A stretch of DNA of 64,000 nucleotides from Rhizophagus irregularis (lineage: Eukaryota; Glomeromycota; Glomeromycetes; Glomerales; Glomeraceae): contig NC_089439.1 in assembly GCF_026210795.1 (NCBI RefSeq), positions 5,084,001 to 5,148,000 on the forward strand, read 5' to 3'. Positions 23,154-34,329 of this stretch are shown here, in pieces (position 1 is the stretch's first letter; each line of letters starts with the position of its first letter). The notes below the pieces were generated by a model that did not search any database, had not been told where the DNA came from, and worked only from the letters and a program-made list of their open reading frames with translations. A program made the position numbers and the translations under genes.

Positions 23154-24083
23154 CTATATGCGGACCAAGAATTTGTACTCTTCTTGTTTAAAAAAATATG
23201 GCTGCAAAGTTGGTAATACCAAACCACCTTGATGTTGATTATGAATAGGCGGAAGAACACACATGTTAGGACTATTAGGGTCGAAGGGAAAATTCAAAAT
23301 AAAAGATATGGGAGGTAGTACAATCGCTTCAGCAGTTCCCGCTGCCCCAGAAATTCCAGTTGCCCCAACAATTCCGGTCATTCCAGTCGCCCCAGCAATC
23401 CCAGCCGCTCCAACAATTCGTCTTTGTTTTGAGTACCAGTAATTTTTCACCATATTCTCGGGTCGTAAAAAACCATATTGATTTTTTAAATCTTGTCGTA
23501 GATTTTTCCATTCAATGATACCATTTCCTATTCTATTTTGTGAAATCCAACCATCAATATACGTTTTTTCCTCATCATCCAAATCATAATAACATACTAA
23601 TAAGGAAAGAAAAAGGAGAAAACATTAATATTATTTAAAAAAAAATTCAGGTAAAAAATATTTTATACTCACATTCAGGATCTAGATAGTTACGCCAGTA
23701 GTTATTAAGTTGACGAGCATTGAATTGAGGTAAGACTTCAGCCATTATTACGAATGGGTTACGACATCCAATTCGTCTTAATTCAACCATACCATCTAAA
23801 AGAATATCCCTCTATGAAAAAAAAATACACATATAATATTTTTTTTCTAATTAGTGATTTTTTTTATTATAGAAAAATAACGGAACTTAACGTGTCATAG
23901 GTTGATTTGATCTTTTGTAAGAATGTAATTATTTGGATAGAGAGGATAGACACTGGATAGACGTAGCATAACTTTTGTACGAACTATTTGATTTGCCAAC
24001 GAAAGATCTTTATTTTGACTCTTAATGAAATGTTGCATTATTAAGATTTTTTTACTTACTTCTTCTTCGGATAATAGCCTCAT
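23154..24083 (-). CDS. Type B two-repeat Myb/SANT-like protein with collagen-like tract
   Basis: Three exons: 24060-24083 (MRLLSEEE), 23673-23811 and 23154-23596. All phases agree, giving about 202 residues. Exon 2 is the first repeat (LDGMVELRRIGCRNPFVIM ... ARQLNNYWRNYLDPE). Exon 3 begins LCYYDLDDEEK and holds the second repeat (YIDGWISQN, IIEWKNLRQDLKNQYG, NMVKNYWYSKQRR). Directly after it come nine Gly-X-Y triplets (GAAGIAGATGMTG and on to GAAGTA), then a Pro-rich tail with LPPISFIL and LPPIHN motifs shared with the paralogue at 43997. The Gly-X-Y tract is absent from the paralogues. Probably nuclear and DNA-binding. Confidence 0.8.
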
Positions 24084-26300
24084 TTTTTTTCTTAAAATAT
24101 TAATGATGACGAAAAGAATTTTATTGATTGTAAGCGAAATTGATTGAAAACAGAGTTTTGATTAAAAAAGAAAGTAGATAATGAAAAAAAAAGAAAGAAA
24201 AAAGAAAAAAGGAAAATTCCAAGGTATTTATATTTTATTCCCACGAATGATCTGCCTTTCAACTTTCAAGCCCTTTCATCATTTATTACCGTACGACATT
24301 AAAAAAATAATCTTTCTTTGAGCGTTCTAATATTCTAAATATTGAGATTTCTAAAATACTAGAGGGTTAAATAATATTTTGTATTAAGCATTAGTTGATA
24401 TATTGATTTCAACTTGCTGTATATTTTTTTTTATACATTTATACTTTTATTTTATTATTTTATATTGTTATATTTTCATTTTATTTTATTTTCATTATAT
24501 TTTTTATTTTTTTATTATTTTTATTTTATTTTATTTTATTATATTTTTTATTTTTTTGTTTATTTTTTATTTTATTTTATTTTATTTTATTTTATTTATT
24601 TATTTTTTATTTTATTTATTTTATTTTATTTTATTTATTTTTTATTTTATTTTTTTTATTTTATTTTATTTTATTTGTTCATTTTTTTTACACCATTTAA
24701 ATAAATAAGATTATTTACAGTGACGACGATAATGGATCGGGAACTAATTGATTTTGGAAACTGGGAAATTTCGTGTCTAATTAAGTAAGTAAATAAATAT
24801 CTTTTTATTTGAATGAACGTTTATAAATACATCTGATTCAGAATAGAGAATAATATATATATTTTCGTATATCTCAGGAACGTTCTTTAAATTTAAGATT
24901 AATAACATATTTATATATATTATAAAATGTATTAAATATATATATCTGATATATCTGATATCTGATATAGGTATATATATATATTTTAATTAAAAATTGG
25001 ATGAAAGTTTTTCTTACTAGAATAAGAAAACAAGGAAAAAAATTCTTAGATTCTTAAGTTAAGGGAACTTGGACTCTCATTGTCTATTGCCTAATTTAGT
25101 TCTTTGACTTTCAAAGAGATGATTCATTCATCATTTCTATTTTCGGTCAGTATGAATGAAATATATCTAATATCTTTAATTTTTCTTTCATAATTCATAT
25201 TTCGAATAAACATTCACTTAAAAAAGATTCAAGTGAAGCATTTTATTCATAAAAGATTATCGATAAGTATGGGCATTAAAAACATGATAATCGATGATAA
25301 AGTAAATTGTCACGTGACTCGTTACCAGAATTAAAATTTTTATTAATTTTCAGGCTGATAAATGTCCGGAACTTGAACTTAAACCGAACCTAAACGGACC
25401 TTAACATCCCTAGGTGGTCCTCCTTTTAAAATTTAGAAGAAATTTCTTGGTTATCATGTTTTTTATTATCTGTAGGGATGCCAAATTGGAAATTTTATGG
25501 GTAACTTTTAGTTGGAGTAATAGAATTACCGTACCGCATTACACAAGATACGTCGAGAAAATTATAGAGTATAATACTCCAAGGCACAACCGCATAACTT
25601 GCATCCTGTAAAAATGTGATCCATTAAATGTGCAAGTAATTCTACATATTCTACATACGAATCTGAATTTTAAGAGGGGTTTTTGATGGGTACTCTTAAA
25701 GGTATGAATTACGGTTTGATATAGTCTTAAACCAATTAATGTATGTCTACATATACTACCGACAGACACCTAAATTTTGATTAATTGCTCAAAATAATAT
25801 TAATTGAAATTCAATATGTCACGTATTGTATGTACAGTATAACTACACCAATTAGGTAATAATTGTATAATAGCTTAAAATGACGTTATTATTCTAATTT
25901 CTAGAAAAGACAAAGATGCAAAAAATTATATATATTAATTCTTTAGAACAAACAAAAGAAAACAGAAGAAATCGTCTAAAAAGCGTATAGTAGAAAAAAC
26001 GTAGAGGAGAAAAAAGGTGTGGGGAACGCATGATAATACAATTAAAAAATGAAAATTCGACTAATCACAAACAAAGAATGAATTTCGTACCGAAAAAAAT
26101 CTAGAAAAAAAAGATCTTTTAAATAATAAATACAATATTTAAGTGACGAATCGGCAATTAAAATTTACCTATTATTCTAATTTTTGTCGAGCATGCAACT
26201 TAAAATTCGAGCATAAACATTAATAATATACCCATATTAATTAAAGGCGTTTAATAACAGATAAAGACATATAGAGTGTTACAAAAACCGGAATAACATA
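24084..26300. other. Intergenic with (TTTTA)n microsatellite
   Basis: No gene is supported. A long impure TTTTA/TTTTTA microsatellite fills about 24420-24700, and a TA-rich stretch lies at 24900-24985. Near 25405-25425 the words CATCCCTAGGTGGTCCTCC resemble CATCCCTAGGTAGTC in the GC-rich insert at 63644-63660, hinting at a shared short interspersed element. Confidence 0.45.
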
Positions 26301-26329
26301 CTTCACGTTGAAAATATAAAAATATATAT

Positions 26330-27030
26330 AATTTTTTTAGTTGGAAACCTGTTCTTTTTATTAATATAATTTAATAGGAGATTCATTCTCCATTATTTTT
26401 GATAATGAGCTCACAACGTCATTTCATCGAACCGGCAAGATTCTTTATCATGGTTTCTGGAATTGCCGACCATTCCATGACTTCCAGGATATTGTTTCGG
26501 GAGGAATTTTTTTAGCAAGACGGCTTGTATGTTTCAGGTCATTGTTCGGTCAATCTGGATTTCACCGTAAAAATTCAGTTTTGCTCATTGCGCAAAATTC
26601 ACCCTATGCAAAAATTTTTGCTCTGTCTTTGATATGGGACGTACCGGCCAAATTTCTTTATGCCAATTCTTCACAGTATTCCGAAAGAGTTAGAAAATAG
26701 GATCTTGCTCCAATCATTATTTATGTCCATTCAATACGTTTTTGTTTGTGTGCGACAGTAAGCATTGGGGAAGGGATTTTTACATTCATTGGTGGCTAAA
26801 CTGTTACATGGGCCCATCTAACCCAATTTTTGGCCAAAGTTTTAGTTGAAACTGACGTATTTCTTAAGATATTGCTCAAGGGATTTGGAAATGTTGGCAG
26901 TAATTTACATTGGGCAACCACTTGCTTCCTTTCCCTCGACTTATTGTCTTATCTTTACTCAACTTTTTAATATAGTGGAAAGAGAAATGTTTCGAATTTC
27001 AGTCCCTTTATATACCTTCGCTTCATAATT
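26330..27030 (-). mobile_element. Degraded Tc1/mariner-like transposase remnant
   Basis: The minus strand keeps scattered pieces of a Tc1-type transposase in the right order. LTVAHKQKRIEW matches the LT..HR..RLEWA stretch before the second catalytic Asp. EWSAIPETMIKNLAGSM followed by RCELIIKNNGE and ISY matches the W..IP.E...L..SM..RC..VI.N.G...Y end of the family. Many stops and frame changes separate these pieces, so the copy is long dead. I could not find convincing terminal inverted repeats or a TA duplication. TGTTACAAAAACCGG near 26279-26293 might be part of one end. Confidence 0.65.
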
Positions 27031-27409
27031 TTCATAATTGTATAATTATCTATCGTTACCTTTCTTGCTTTGAAACTACCATTTTGGGGTGCAGCAGCTC
27101 AAAAAAACATATAAATACTATTTCTGATTTAGATCAGAATTTATGATTTTTCAAATCGGACATAAATTGGATGTGTGAATCCAATTTACGTGCATAAAAT
27201 TCTTTTTTTTTTTTTTTTTTGGTAAACGTATTTAATTATTTTATTAGTAAAAATAACGCATCATAATACATAATAATTATAACATTAATACATTGAAATT
27301 CAATCTCATACAAAATTGAATCCCTTCATACCAAAGCCAAGGGGTATCTAACCAAGGCGAGGATAAACATAACCAAAGAAATTAAACTATCTACTAAAAC
27401 TAAAAACTA

Positions 27410-28039
27410 CTATGTATTAACCAAATTACTAATAATATTATTACCTATCCTATGTCTATTAGAATTTCCTAAACAAAATACGTCTTCTTTTACACTATTT
27501 TCTAAATCTATTTTTATCATATTTTTAATTTTTTTAATTTTTTTCTTATCATTTTTATTATTGTTTTTATTTTCCAAAATTTCGTCATCGTCATCAGCAC
27601 TGTCACTTGTATCTACCCGCTTTTTCCTTTTAAGCTCTTTAAAAATACCCATTTGTTTTTCTATTTCTATCGTATCATTACATCGTTCTTCCCATATACA
27701 TTTCTGTAATTTGACCATATAAAGATCAAAAATATCTCGTAATATCGCTTTGAACGATGTCTTGATGCATATCTTCAACCATTTTTCGTTGATAATACCT
27801 CTAGTGACTTCTCTAAGCACATTGTCTAGAATCATTATGTTTGATTTACTTGAAGCAATATTAAATAAATCCAATTTAAATCGATTGATTTCGTCTCCGT
27901 CTTCATCTAACATTTCGCACATGAAAATTTCCTCAACGCTTTCTCTGAACAATACACTTTCCTTATTATTAGGACCATTTTTCTCACAAGACCATATATG
28001 ATCCCAGTATTTACGTGCATAAAATTCTGTAACGCTCAT
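27410..28039 (-). CDS. Small charged protein of unknown function
   Basis: A single open frame of 209 codons from the ATG at 28039 (MSVTEFYARKYWDHIW). The N-terminal half is helical and mixed-charge, with EEIFMCEMLDEDGDEINRFK. The middle has two Trp-containing helices (NEKWLKICIKTSFKAIL, KLQKCIWEERCND). The C-terminal third is basic then acidic and basic again (KELKRKKR, SADDDDE, a run of Asn/Lys), as in a nuclear protein with a disordered tail. I recognise no domain. A poly-T run of about 18 lies downstream at 27205-27222. A diverged and broken paralogue lies at 30712-31200, so this is a small repeated family. Confidence 0.6.
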   Translation of the reverse strand: MSVTEFYARKYWDHIWSCEKNGPNNKESVLFRESVEEIFMCEMLDEDGDEINRFKLDLFNIASSKSNIMILDNVLREVTRGIINEKWLKICIKTSFKAILRDIFDLYMVKLQKCIWEERCNDTIEIEKQMGIFKELKRKKRVDTSDSADDDDEILENKNNNKNDKKKIKKIKNMIKIDLENSVKEDVFCLGNSNRHRIGNNIISNLVNT

Positions 28040-29395
28040 CTTCACCAAATTATTATATAGTAACGACTCACAATAATGATAAAGGCATGATTATTTAATA
28101 CAAATTAGAATTGTTCTAAACAAATTTGCAATATGATAAATTAGATTCAAGTAGTATTGAGAAATCTAAAGAAGCTGAGATATACCTTATTCCTAGTCTT
28201 ATACAAGTAATCTTATAATGGACAAGATTAACAGTGAGATTAAAAAAGAAATCAGAAAGCAACTCCAAAAAAATTCAAAAATTTTAAAAGTCCGACAAAT
28301 TATCTGAATTATCAATTCTTTTGATCGTTCCAATTATCTCAATTATTTAATTATTTCAATAATTAAAGTTTATTTAGTTATTTGTAACTTATTTAACTTG
28401 TAATTTATATTTAGTGGAATGAAAATACATACTTTTAAAAAGGAAAAATCTTTTTAAAAATTAATAAAATTGTCATAGTAACCTACTGTATATTTAGATC
28501 CATATAATTAGCAATTATAGCAAATTATATTACAATAAAAAACCTCATCTATTTTCTTTACTTAATTTAATAAATCCACCACAATGTAAAAATGAGTAAT
28601 AAATTGATTAATGAGGTATGCAAGCTATATAAAATTAAAAACTAATTTCACAAACGCAGTAATGCAGCGTATTAAACCTGGGGAAAAGTATTCATCACCG
28701 GCCATTTTTCGTAAGTGTCTGCGTGAGGGACAAAATTTTTTAGTAGCAAAATTCCATTTGTCACGCATTATCTGTCAGGATAGTCTTCAGTGCATTAATG
28801 GCTCCTATTCTTTCATCATCTCTCCTTCAGAGTTGAAAAGCTCATGTATTAATTCGTTCTGTTTAATATCTCCCTTTTCCTATTCAAAAACAAGTATGAT
28901 TTAGACAACGGGCTGAGACAAATGCTATTTTTTTTATAGAAGACAATGCCAACCTCAACTATTTCTTTGACATGATTTGGACGATTCAATCGATTCATCC
29001 AGTATTTCTTTTCAGTAATTTGATCTAGCGCTTCCAAGGCTGTTAATGATTGCGTTAATCAGAATGAATCGTTTGTGACCAGATCCAATACGATAATCAA
29101 CACTATGTATGATATATAGAAAGTGCGCACCAATATCATGATATCATCTTCAAGTAAAGTAATGGAAATCGGTTACAAAATGTAACAATATCTTTTCAAG
29201 CAATGAATCGAAAATTTCGTTTTTTTTTTCATTCTGACCCACCCTTTTTTAGGTGTTCTACAAGTGTGAATGCACCTTGGTGCACCCAGTAAGGTGGATA
29301 TACTTTATATCACTTTGCCGAAATCACATAACAACTTATTAAAAACCACAAATTTCTTTTAAAAACAATTTGGTAAAATATTAGTAAAAATATAT
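28040..29395. other. Intergenic with a coding remnant near 28660-29040 (minus strand)
   Basis: Between about 28660 and 29040 the minus strand shows short open pieces that read like protein: EALDQITEKKYWMNRL with NRPNHVKEIVEVGIVFY, then RRDDERIGAINALKTILTDN. Stops and frame changes separate them. I do not recognise the family; the second piece is reminiscent of helical-repeat proteins. Elsewhere in the stretch nothing is seen. Confidence 0.3.
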
Positions 29396-29462
29396 GATTA
29401 AACTATATAATAGTCTAATAGCGTCACGTAGTGCCGCATTAGACTATTATATAGTTTAAATC
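29396..29462. repeat. Near-perfect 24-bp hairpin
   Basis: The words GATTAAACTATATAATAG and CTATTATATAGTTTAA lie inverted, with arms of about 24 bases matching apart from one extra base. They surround an 18-base loop (AGCGTCACGTAGTGCCGC) that is itself partly palindromic (CACGTAGTG). It may be a tiny foldback element or a structured RNA. I see no coding context. Confidence 0.8.
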
Positions 29463-30711
29463 ATCCAATATTAATATTATCGACCGTTCATGCAATTTTT
29501 TATAATAAACTCCGTTACTATCCAATAATTTTAATATTTTGCTAATACATAGTAATATGAGATAACGAGATAGCCGATTTAAAATAACAATTATGCGAAC
29601 TTAATAATATAACGAAATATAATAATATACTAAAATTACATCATTAAAGTATAACAGATATACTGTACGTTATTCATGTGATGATGATATGAGGTCATTG
29701 GGTGGGTCTGACGAAGGTGAATACATTCATGTGGGCGACTTTGCAAAATATCCCTATATTATATACAATCTATAGTAAAAATAATACAGTAATCCGTTTC
29801 ATAATACATTAATACGGGTTTTATCATCAGAGAATTTAATGAATTAAATATGAAATTAATAAGTTGTGCCATAAAATTAATAAATTGACGCCACAAATTA
29901 ATAAATTAATGCCATTAAATTTCTAAATTGTGCTACAAAAATTACGACATTTTTAAATAAATTTATGCTGCAAAATTAATGATAGTGTTGGAATAATGTG
30001 AGTATTGTACGGCCACCCCACAAGGATCATGTCCTTTGCCAACCAGGTGACCTACACGAATTATTGGTAAAATAATAATTTTTATTAGTAATAAAAGTGC
30101 GTAAAAATATAAAATATTGCCCAGGTTCGCCTATATATAAGTAAATGTTAATCCTATCCATTAAAACCACTCTTCAGATATCTTATAATAAACATCTTTT
30201 TCATATACTTACTATTAGTTTAGGGTCAATTTCGGACCTTCAAGTCCACCACCTCTAACTAACAATACTAAAAATAAACTATATACTGAAATATTAAACT
30301 GCGCCACTAATCTAATAAAATACTATAATAATTTTGTCATTACAATATGAAAATCTATATTTTATCTATACAGTATATAATCCGAGTATGGAATCATATA
30401 TGCTATACTTCTCGATGGACTTTGCGTATCCAATAAAAAAAAACAAATTAAAAATTAATTATTTAAGCATTTTTAAGTATGAAAAAAAAAAATTTCGATA
30501 TCAAAAAAGTGATAAATTATTTTTTTTTAAAAAAAAAAAAATAGTAACGCGTTTATTAATTAAGCAACAAATAATTTTGATTACATAATTTTAAAACACC
30601 TAGAAAATATTAAACAAAAAATAATACAAAAATTATATAATCTATTCTAAAAACTAAACTAATTTAACTATAGCATGCCAATCTTTTTTGATTGATATTC
30701 CTTCTGTAATT
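29463..30711. other. Intergenic
   Basis: No gene is supported. Homopolymer-rich sequence fills 30430-30545. A run around 29850-29990 repeats variants of AAATTAATAAATTG..GCC, weakly tandem. Confidence 0.3.
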
Positions 30712-31200
30712 CTACCTATCATTCGATCCTTCGTTACTAATTTTATTTATATTATCTAATTCCGTATCATCGTCCTTGTCTTTCGTTGGTATTTCTTTTC
30801 TTTTTCTTAAATCCCTTTTCTCCAAACCCCGTTCCTTTTCTAATTCAGCAACAAATTCACTTCTTTTTAACCACACCTTTGATCTTACTTTATCGTAACA
30901 AAATTCCATAAATTTTTAAAACTAAATTATGTTCTTTCTTATTTGTAATCTTGTTGAAATTATCGTTGTATATTCCACGTAATAATTCCCAAAACCTTTC
31001 TTTCCTATTAGAACTTGTGATTTTTGATCCATCACTTTAATAAAATCCAACATAATTTCTCTCAAAATATAAATTTCTTCTTCTCTTCCATCTTGTAATT
31101 TTAAAAGTGATAAATTATCAAAATTTAAATAATATCAAAGTGATTTATCTCTTAATTTCGAAATTTTACCATTTAGTAATCCTGGAAATCCAGAAATCTG
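30712..31200 (-). pseudogene. Broken paralogue of the small charged protein at 27410-28039
   Basis: After a possible acceptor near 31200 the minus strand reads ISGFPGLLNGKISKLRDKSL, then DGREEEIYILREIMLDFIK. In another frame it reads RKERFWELLRGIYNDNFNKI, and finally EFCYDKVRSKVWLKRSEFV with an acidic tail (KDDDTELDN). The last part aligns with the KCIWEERCNDTIEIEKQ to DDDDEILEN end of the gene at 27410-28039. At least two frame changes and one stop separate the pieces. It is best seen as a decayed duplicate. Confidence 0.5.
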
Positions 31201-31476
31201 CAAATAAAAAGAGAAACATTATTAGTTAATGTTTCTATTGTACTTCGGTAAAAAAGTATATTTAAAAGAAAATTATATTTATTTAAACTTCCAAACCATT
31301 AAACAATGAATTTAATAAAATTATTAAGAATGATGTTGCAACGCTTTATGTGTATTTGGAATAAGAAAAAAATTCCAAATTTTTTTAATAAAAATGTTAA
31401 TAAGAAACCAGAATTTTTAATAAAAAAAATAATAGTCCTTTAAATTTGACAAAATGTGATAAACGTTAACTATGAA

Positions 31477-34052
31477 TTAATTAATATTAATTATTTTTTT
31501 CTTTTTTGATTTCTCTGGCGTTTTTGTGGTTTTCATTTCGTTTGGTGGATCTCGTTCTGGAGTTTTAGAGGAAACAATTGCACTATCATCCAATTTTAGT
31601 GATAGTTCTTTCACAAGACCCTAGAAGAAAATGCCCTCAATAAGTGACAGTGATCCACTAGAAAAACCAAAACAATGCAAAAATAAGGCTTACTCTTATA
31701 TTCCATGCCCAAGAAAGTGCAAGACGTAGTTTGCCATAAGATGAATGTAACAGAGGAAGGTTTAATGATTTTAGGAGGTGAAGTCGATACACATCACGCT
31801 TTTCCATCACATATATTCGAATTTCTGCCATGTATAGCTAATCAAAACAAAAATTCAGTATTTCACGCAAGATCAATTAGATATTGAAGACTTATCTCAC
31901 CTGAATTCCGATAGTATAAAGATCTGATGAATTTCTACCCGCACCTCTAAACTTCTCTAATATATCGTCCAATGTATCTTTAAGCATCCTTGGTAGTTGA
32001 TACTCATCGGATGCCCACTTTGTAAGGTCATATTTATGTGGGCCACCACATGCCAACCCACAAACCACTTCTTGCTGATCGATTTTACATAATAAATCCG
32101 CTAGATGTCCCCGTTCAAGATGTACTTCTATCTTATTTTTATCTTCGTTTCGTCTTCGACAACTGGCGACTACCGTAACTTCTCCCCTAAAAGTGATTCA
32201 TGAAAACTTAGATATTTGAGTCTAGGGAATGGAAATAATGAGAAGAATTAGAAGAATTGAAACTTACCAAGGGACACGACAGAAACTGTTCAATTTTAAA
32301 GCCCCCTGAAAAATAGGAAGAACGTATTCTCCGAACCATTCTCTTTCTCCACAATCGTTTTGCTGAATCGGATTATATTCAGATTCAAAAGCATCTAAAC
32401 TAAAAAGATGGAGATGGTAAATGATGCATTCAATGGAAGCCAGACTTCTCAAAAGATACTTACAATGTTCCGACAGCACGTTCGACCCAATACAGGATTT
32501 TCTTCCAGTCTTCCCCATAGTATGAAAAATCATCATTATGTTCTGGAGCTTTTAACTCCCTTATTTTCTCCCATTTATCACGGGATTCGTGTAGTTTGGG
32601 TCGCCTCTATCTATATCAACATTTGTGGTCAATACCGCTCGAATTTTCCAAATGCACCTAGTCACCTTACTCCTTACCTTCTCATTGGCAGACCCGAACA
32701 GATGGTCACAAATTGTTCCAATTTCTTCGTAATATTTGGCATTAGCTGCAGGTGGTCGGTCTGCTATAAGCTCAGCCCAAAATTCGGGTTCGAACTCTTT
32801 TTCTATCCGTGAACAGGGAGTTAAGTCTAAAATGAAGCTATGAACAAGACTGCACAAAAATAACAATCATATTTAGAATTATTCAATAAACGTAATCTTT
32901 GGTGGATAACAAAACTTACTCGTATTTTGAGGTTGTTGATTTCACACGGTATTGTTCCATTACTGATATTATATGGGATGAGGGCAAGTCATCACCAGTC
33001 TCAGAGAATAATCGCTTGTGAGTATTCTTTAACGGTACAAGCTATAGAGGAGAATAGATATTAATAATTGATTTTAAATCAAATATCATTTAAGTATTTA
33101 ATGTAAACAATAGGACTTCCGAACTTGATAACTAAAAAAATCATACCTCATCCTGACTAACGGTTGCATCATTCGAATCACGTTCGGATAGTTCAGAAAC
33201 AAAAAGCGAATTCTCAGCATCTATAATTGTTTCTTCCTCCTTCCGCTTCAAGGCTATTATTCCGCATCACAGAAAAAAGATTAAATATATAATGCATAAC
33301 GTAACGTAATATAGACGAAATATATATATGAATTACCAGGTTTTATATTCTGGCGAGTGGTGTTGGTTAGTGCTTCATTAAAATCGCAATGTAGCTCTAA
33401 CATATTATTAATTATCTTTTGGGAGTTCAAAATAGATGCTTTTCTTATCGTCTTCATGACTTTAGATTTATCTCTCCAAAAGTTTACTACGTCGGGCAAA
33501 TTCTTTTCTCGCTAAATAAGTATGGGGAAAAAAAGAAAGTTGTTGCTATAACACTTCTGGACGCAACCAAAGTAAAGTGCACCCGAATACCCAATGGGAC
33601 GCAACCCTGGGACTTTCGACTCGACGATCGGGAATTCAGACACGACCTAGCACTTTAAGCAGTTAATAACGGAACCATAACAAGGCACTTTCTTAGACTC
33701 GACTAAGAAATATTCGGACGCGACCTAGCCTCTGCTACGGATCCAAAACTAACGAAATGAACACATTAAAAAACAGAAATTAAAAGTTTCTAACCTCGAA
33801 TGATTCTAAACACTGTGACGCCATCTTTTGAACGGTTTCACTATCATGAGAATTTATTAAATGGGGACTTTCGACAAGCTTTTCTAAACAGATCTTGTAC
33901 GTCCTGTGTTCTTCTTCTTTTTTACCAAAGCTTTCTATATACACTATGCCCCACTGTAAAAAATCTGCCAGGTTCCATGTTTCGTTTTTCTCGAAGTAGG
34001 TAAGCCTAGATTTCCAGCGTCCGACGCGTCCGTCTTCCTGTGTGAACATCAT
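31477..34052 (-). CDS. Ten-exon gene of unknown function
   Basis: Ten exons with GT-AG borders: 33795-34052, 33337-33511, 33147-33253, about 32920-32999, 32678-32849, 32464-32606, 32268-32399, 31901-32186, 31694-31837 and 31477-31620. Together they give about 546 residues. Recognisable stretches include EFEPEFWAELIADRPPAA, WEKIRELKAPEHND, YYGEDWKKILYWVERAVG, AFESEYNPIQQNDCGEREWF and GLACGGPHKYDLTKWASDEY. A charged C-terminus (TPEKSKKKKI) follows. The layout (a Glu-Val-Val-x-Gly core, then a GIQLYMAEIRIYVME strand pair) resembles a large fungal family of uncharacterised, possibly nuclease-fold proteins; that is only an impression. Exon 4 is uncertain: the more obvious acceptor at 33044 gives LVPLKNTHKRLFSE and then goes out of frame by a GA dinucleotide, while an acceptor ending at 33000 keeps the frame. 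All other phases agree. Confidence 0.7.
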
Positions 34053-34329
34053 TTATAATTATCTGTTTTACATACCCGAATACCATCAAATAAATTGGAA
34101 AAATTACTCACGTGATCAAAATCCAGCCAATAAAAATGTCCAATATCACATGAATATTATAACACCAATTTAATATACCCCTTTTATGGGACGAAGTTTC
34201 TTTAACACACATTTTATTAAATATCCATAGTATAACACTAAGAGTTTTTTTCCTCTCGCGTCGTTTTAGCCTTCCTTTTTAAACTTCTACAAAATTTATT
34301 CAATTTTGACATTTTTTACAATATAATAT
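34053..34329. other. 5' flank of the ten-exon gene
   Basis: This short intergenic piece lies between two divergent units: the minus-strand ten-exon gene and the plus-strand broken coding block. No clear promoter motif is seen. Confidence 0.3.

Noticed and set aside
24403-24708. Two long frames rich in Phe, Tyr, Ile and Leu, looking like membrane protein
   Set aside because: They are read from a TTTTA microsatellite.
32408-32812. 134-codon plus-strand frame
   Set aside because: It is the antisense of exons 5-7 of the ten-exon minus-strand gene, whose splice phases and coding sense are far better.
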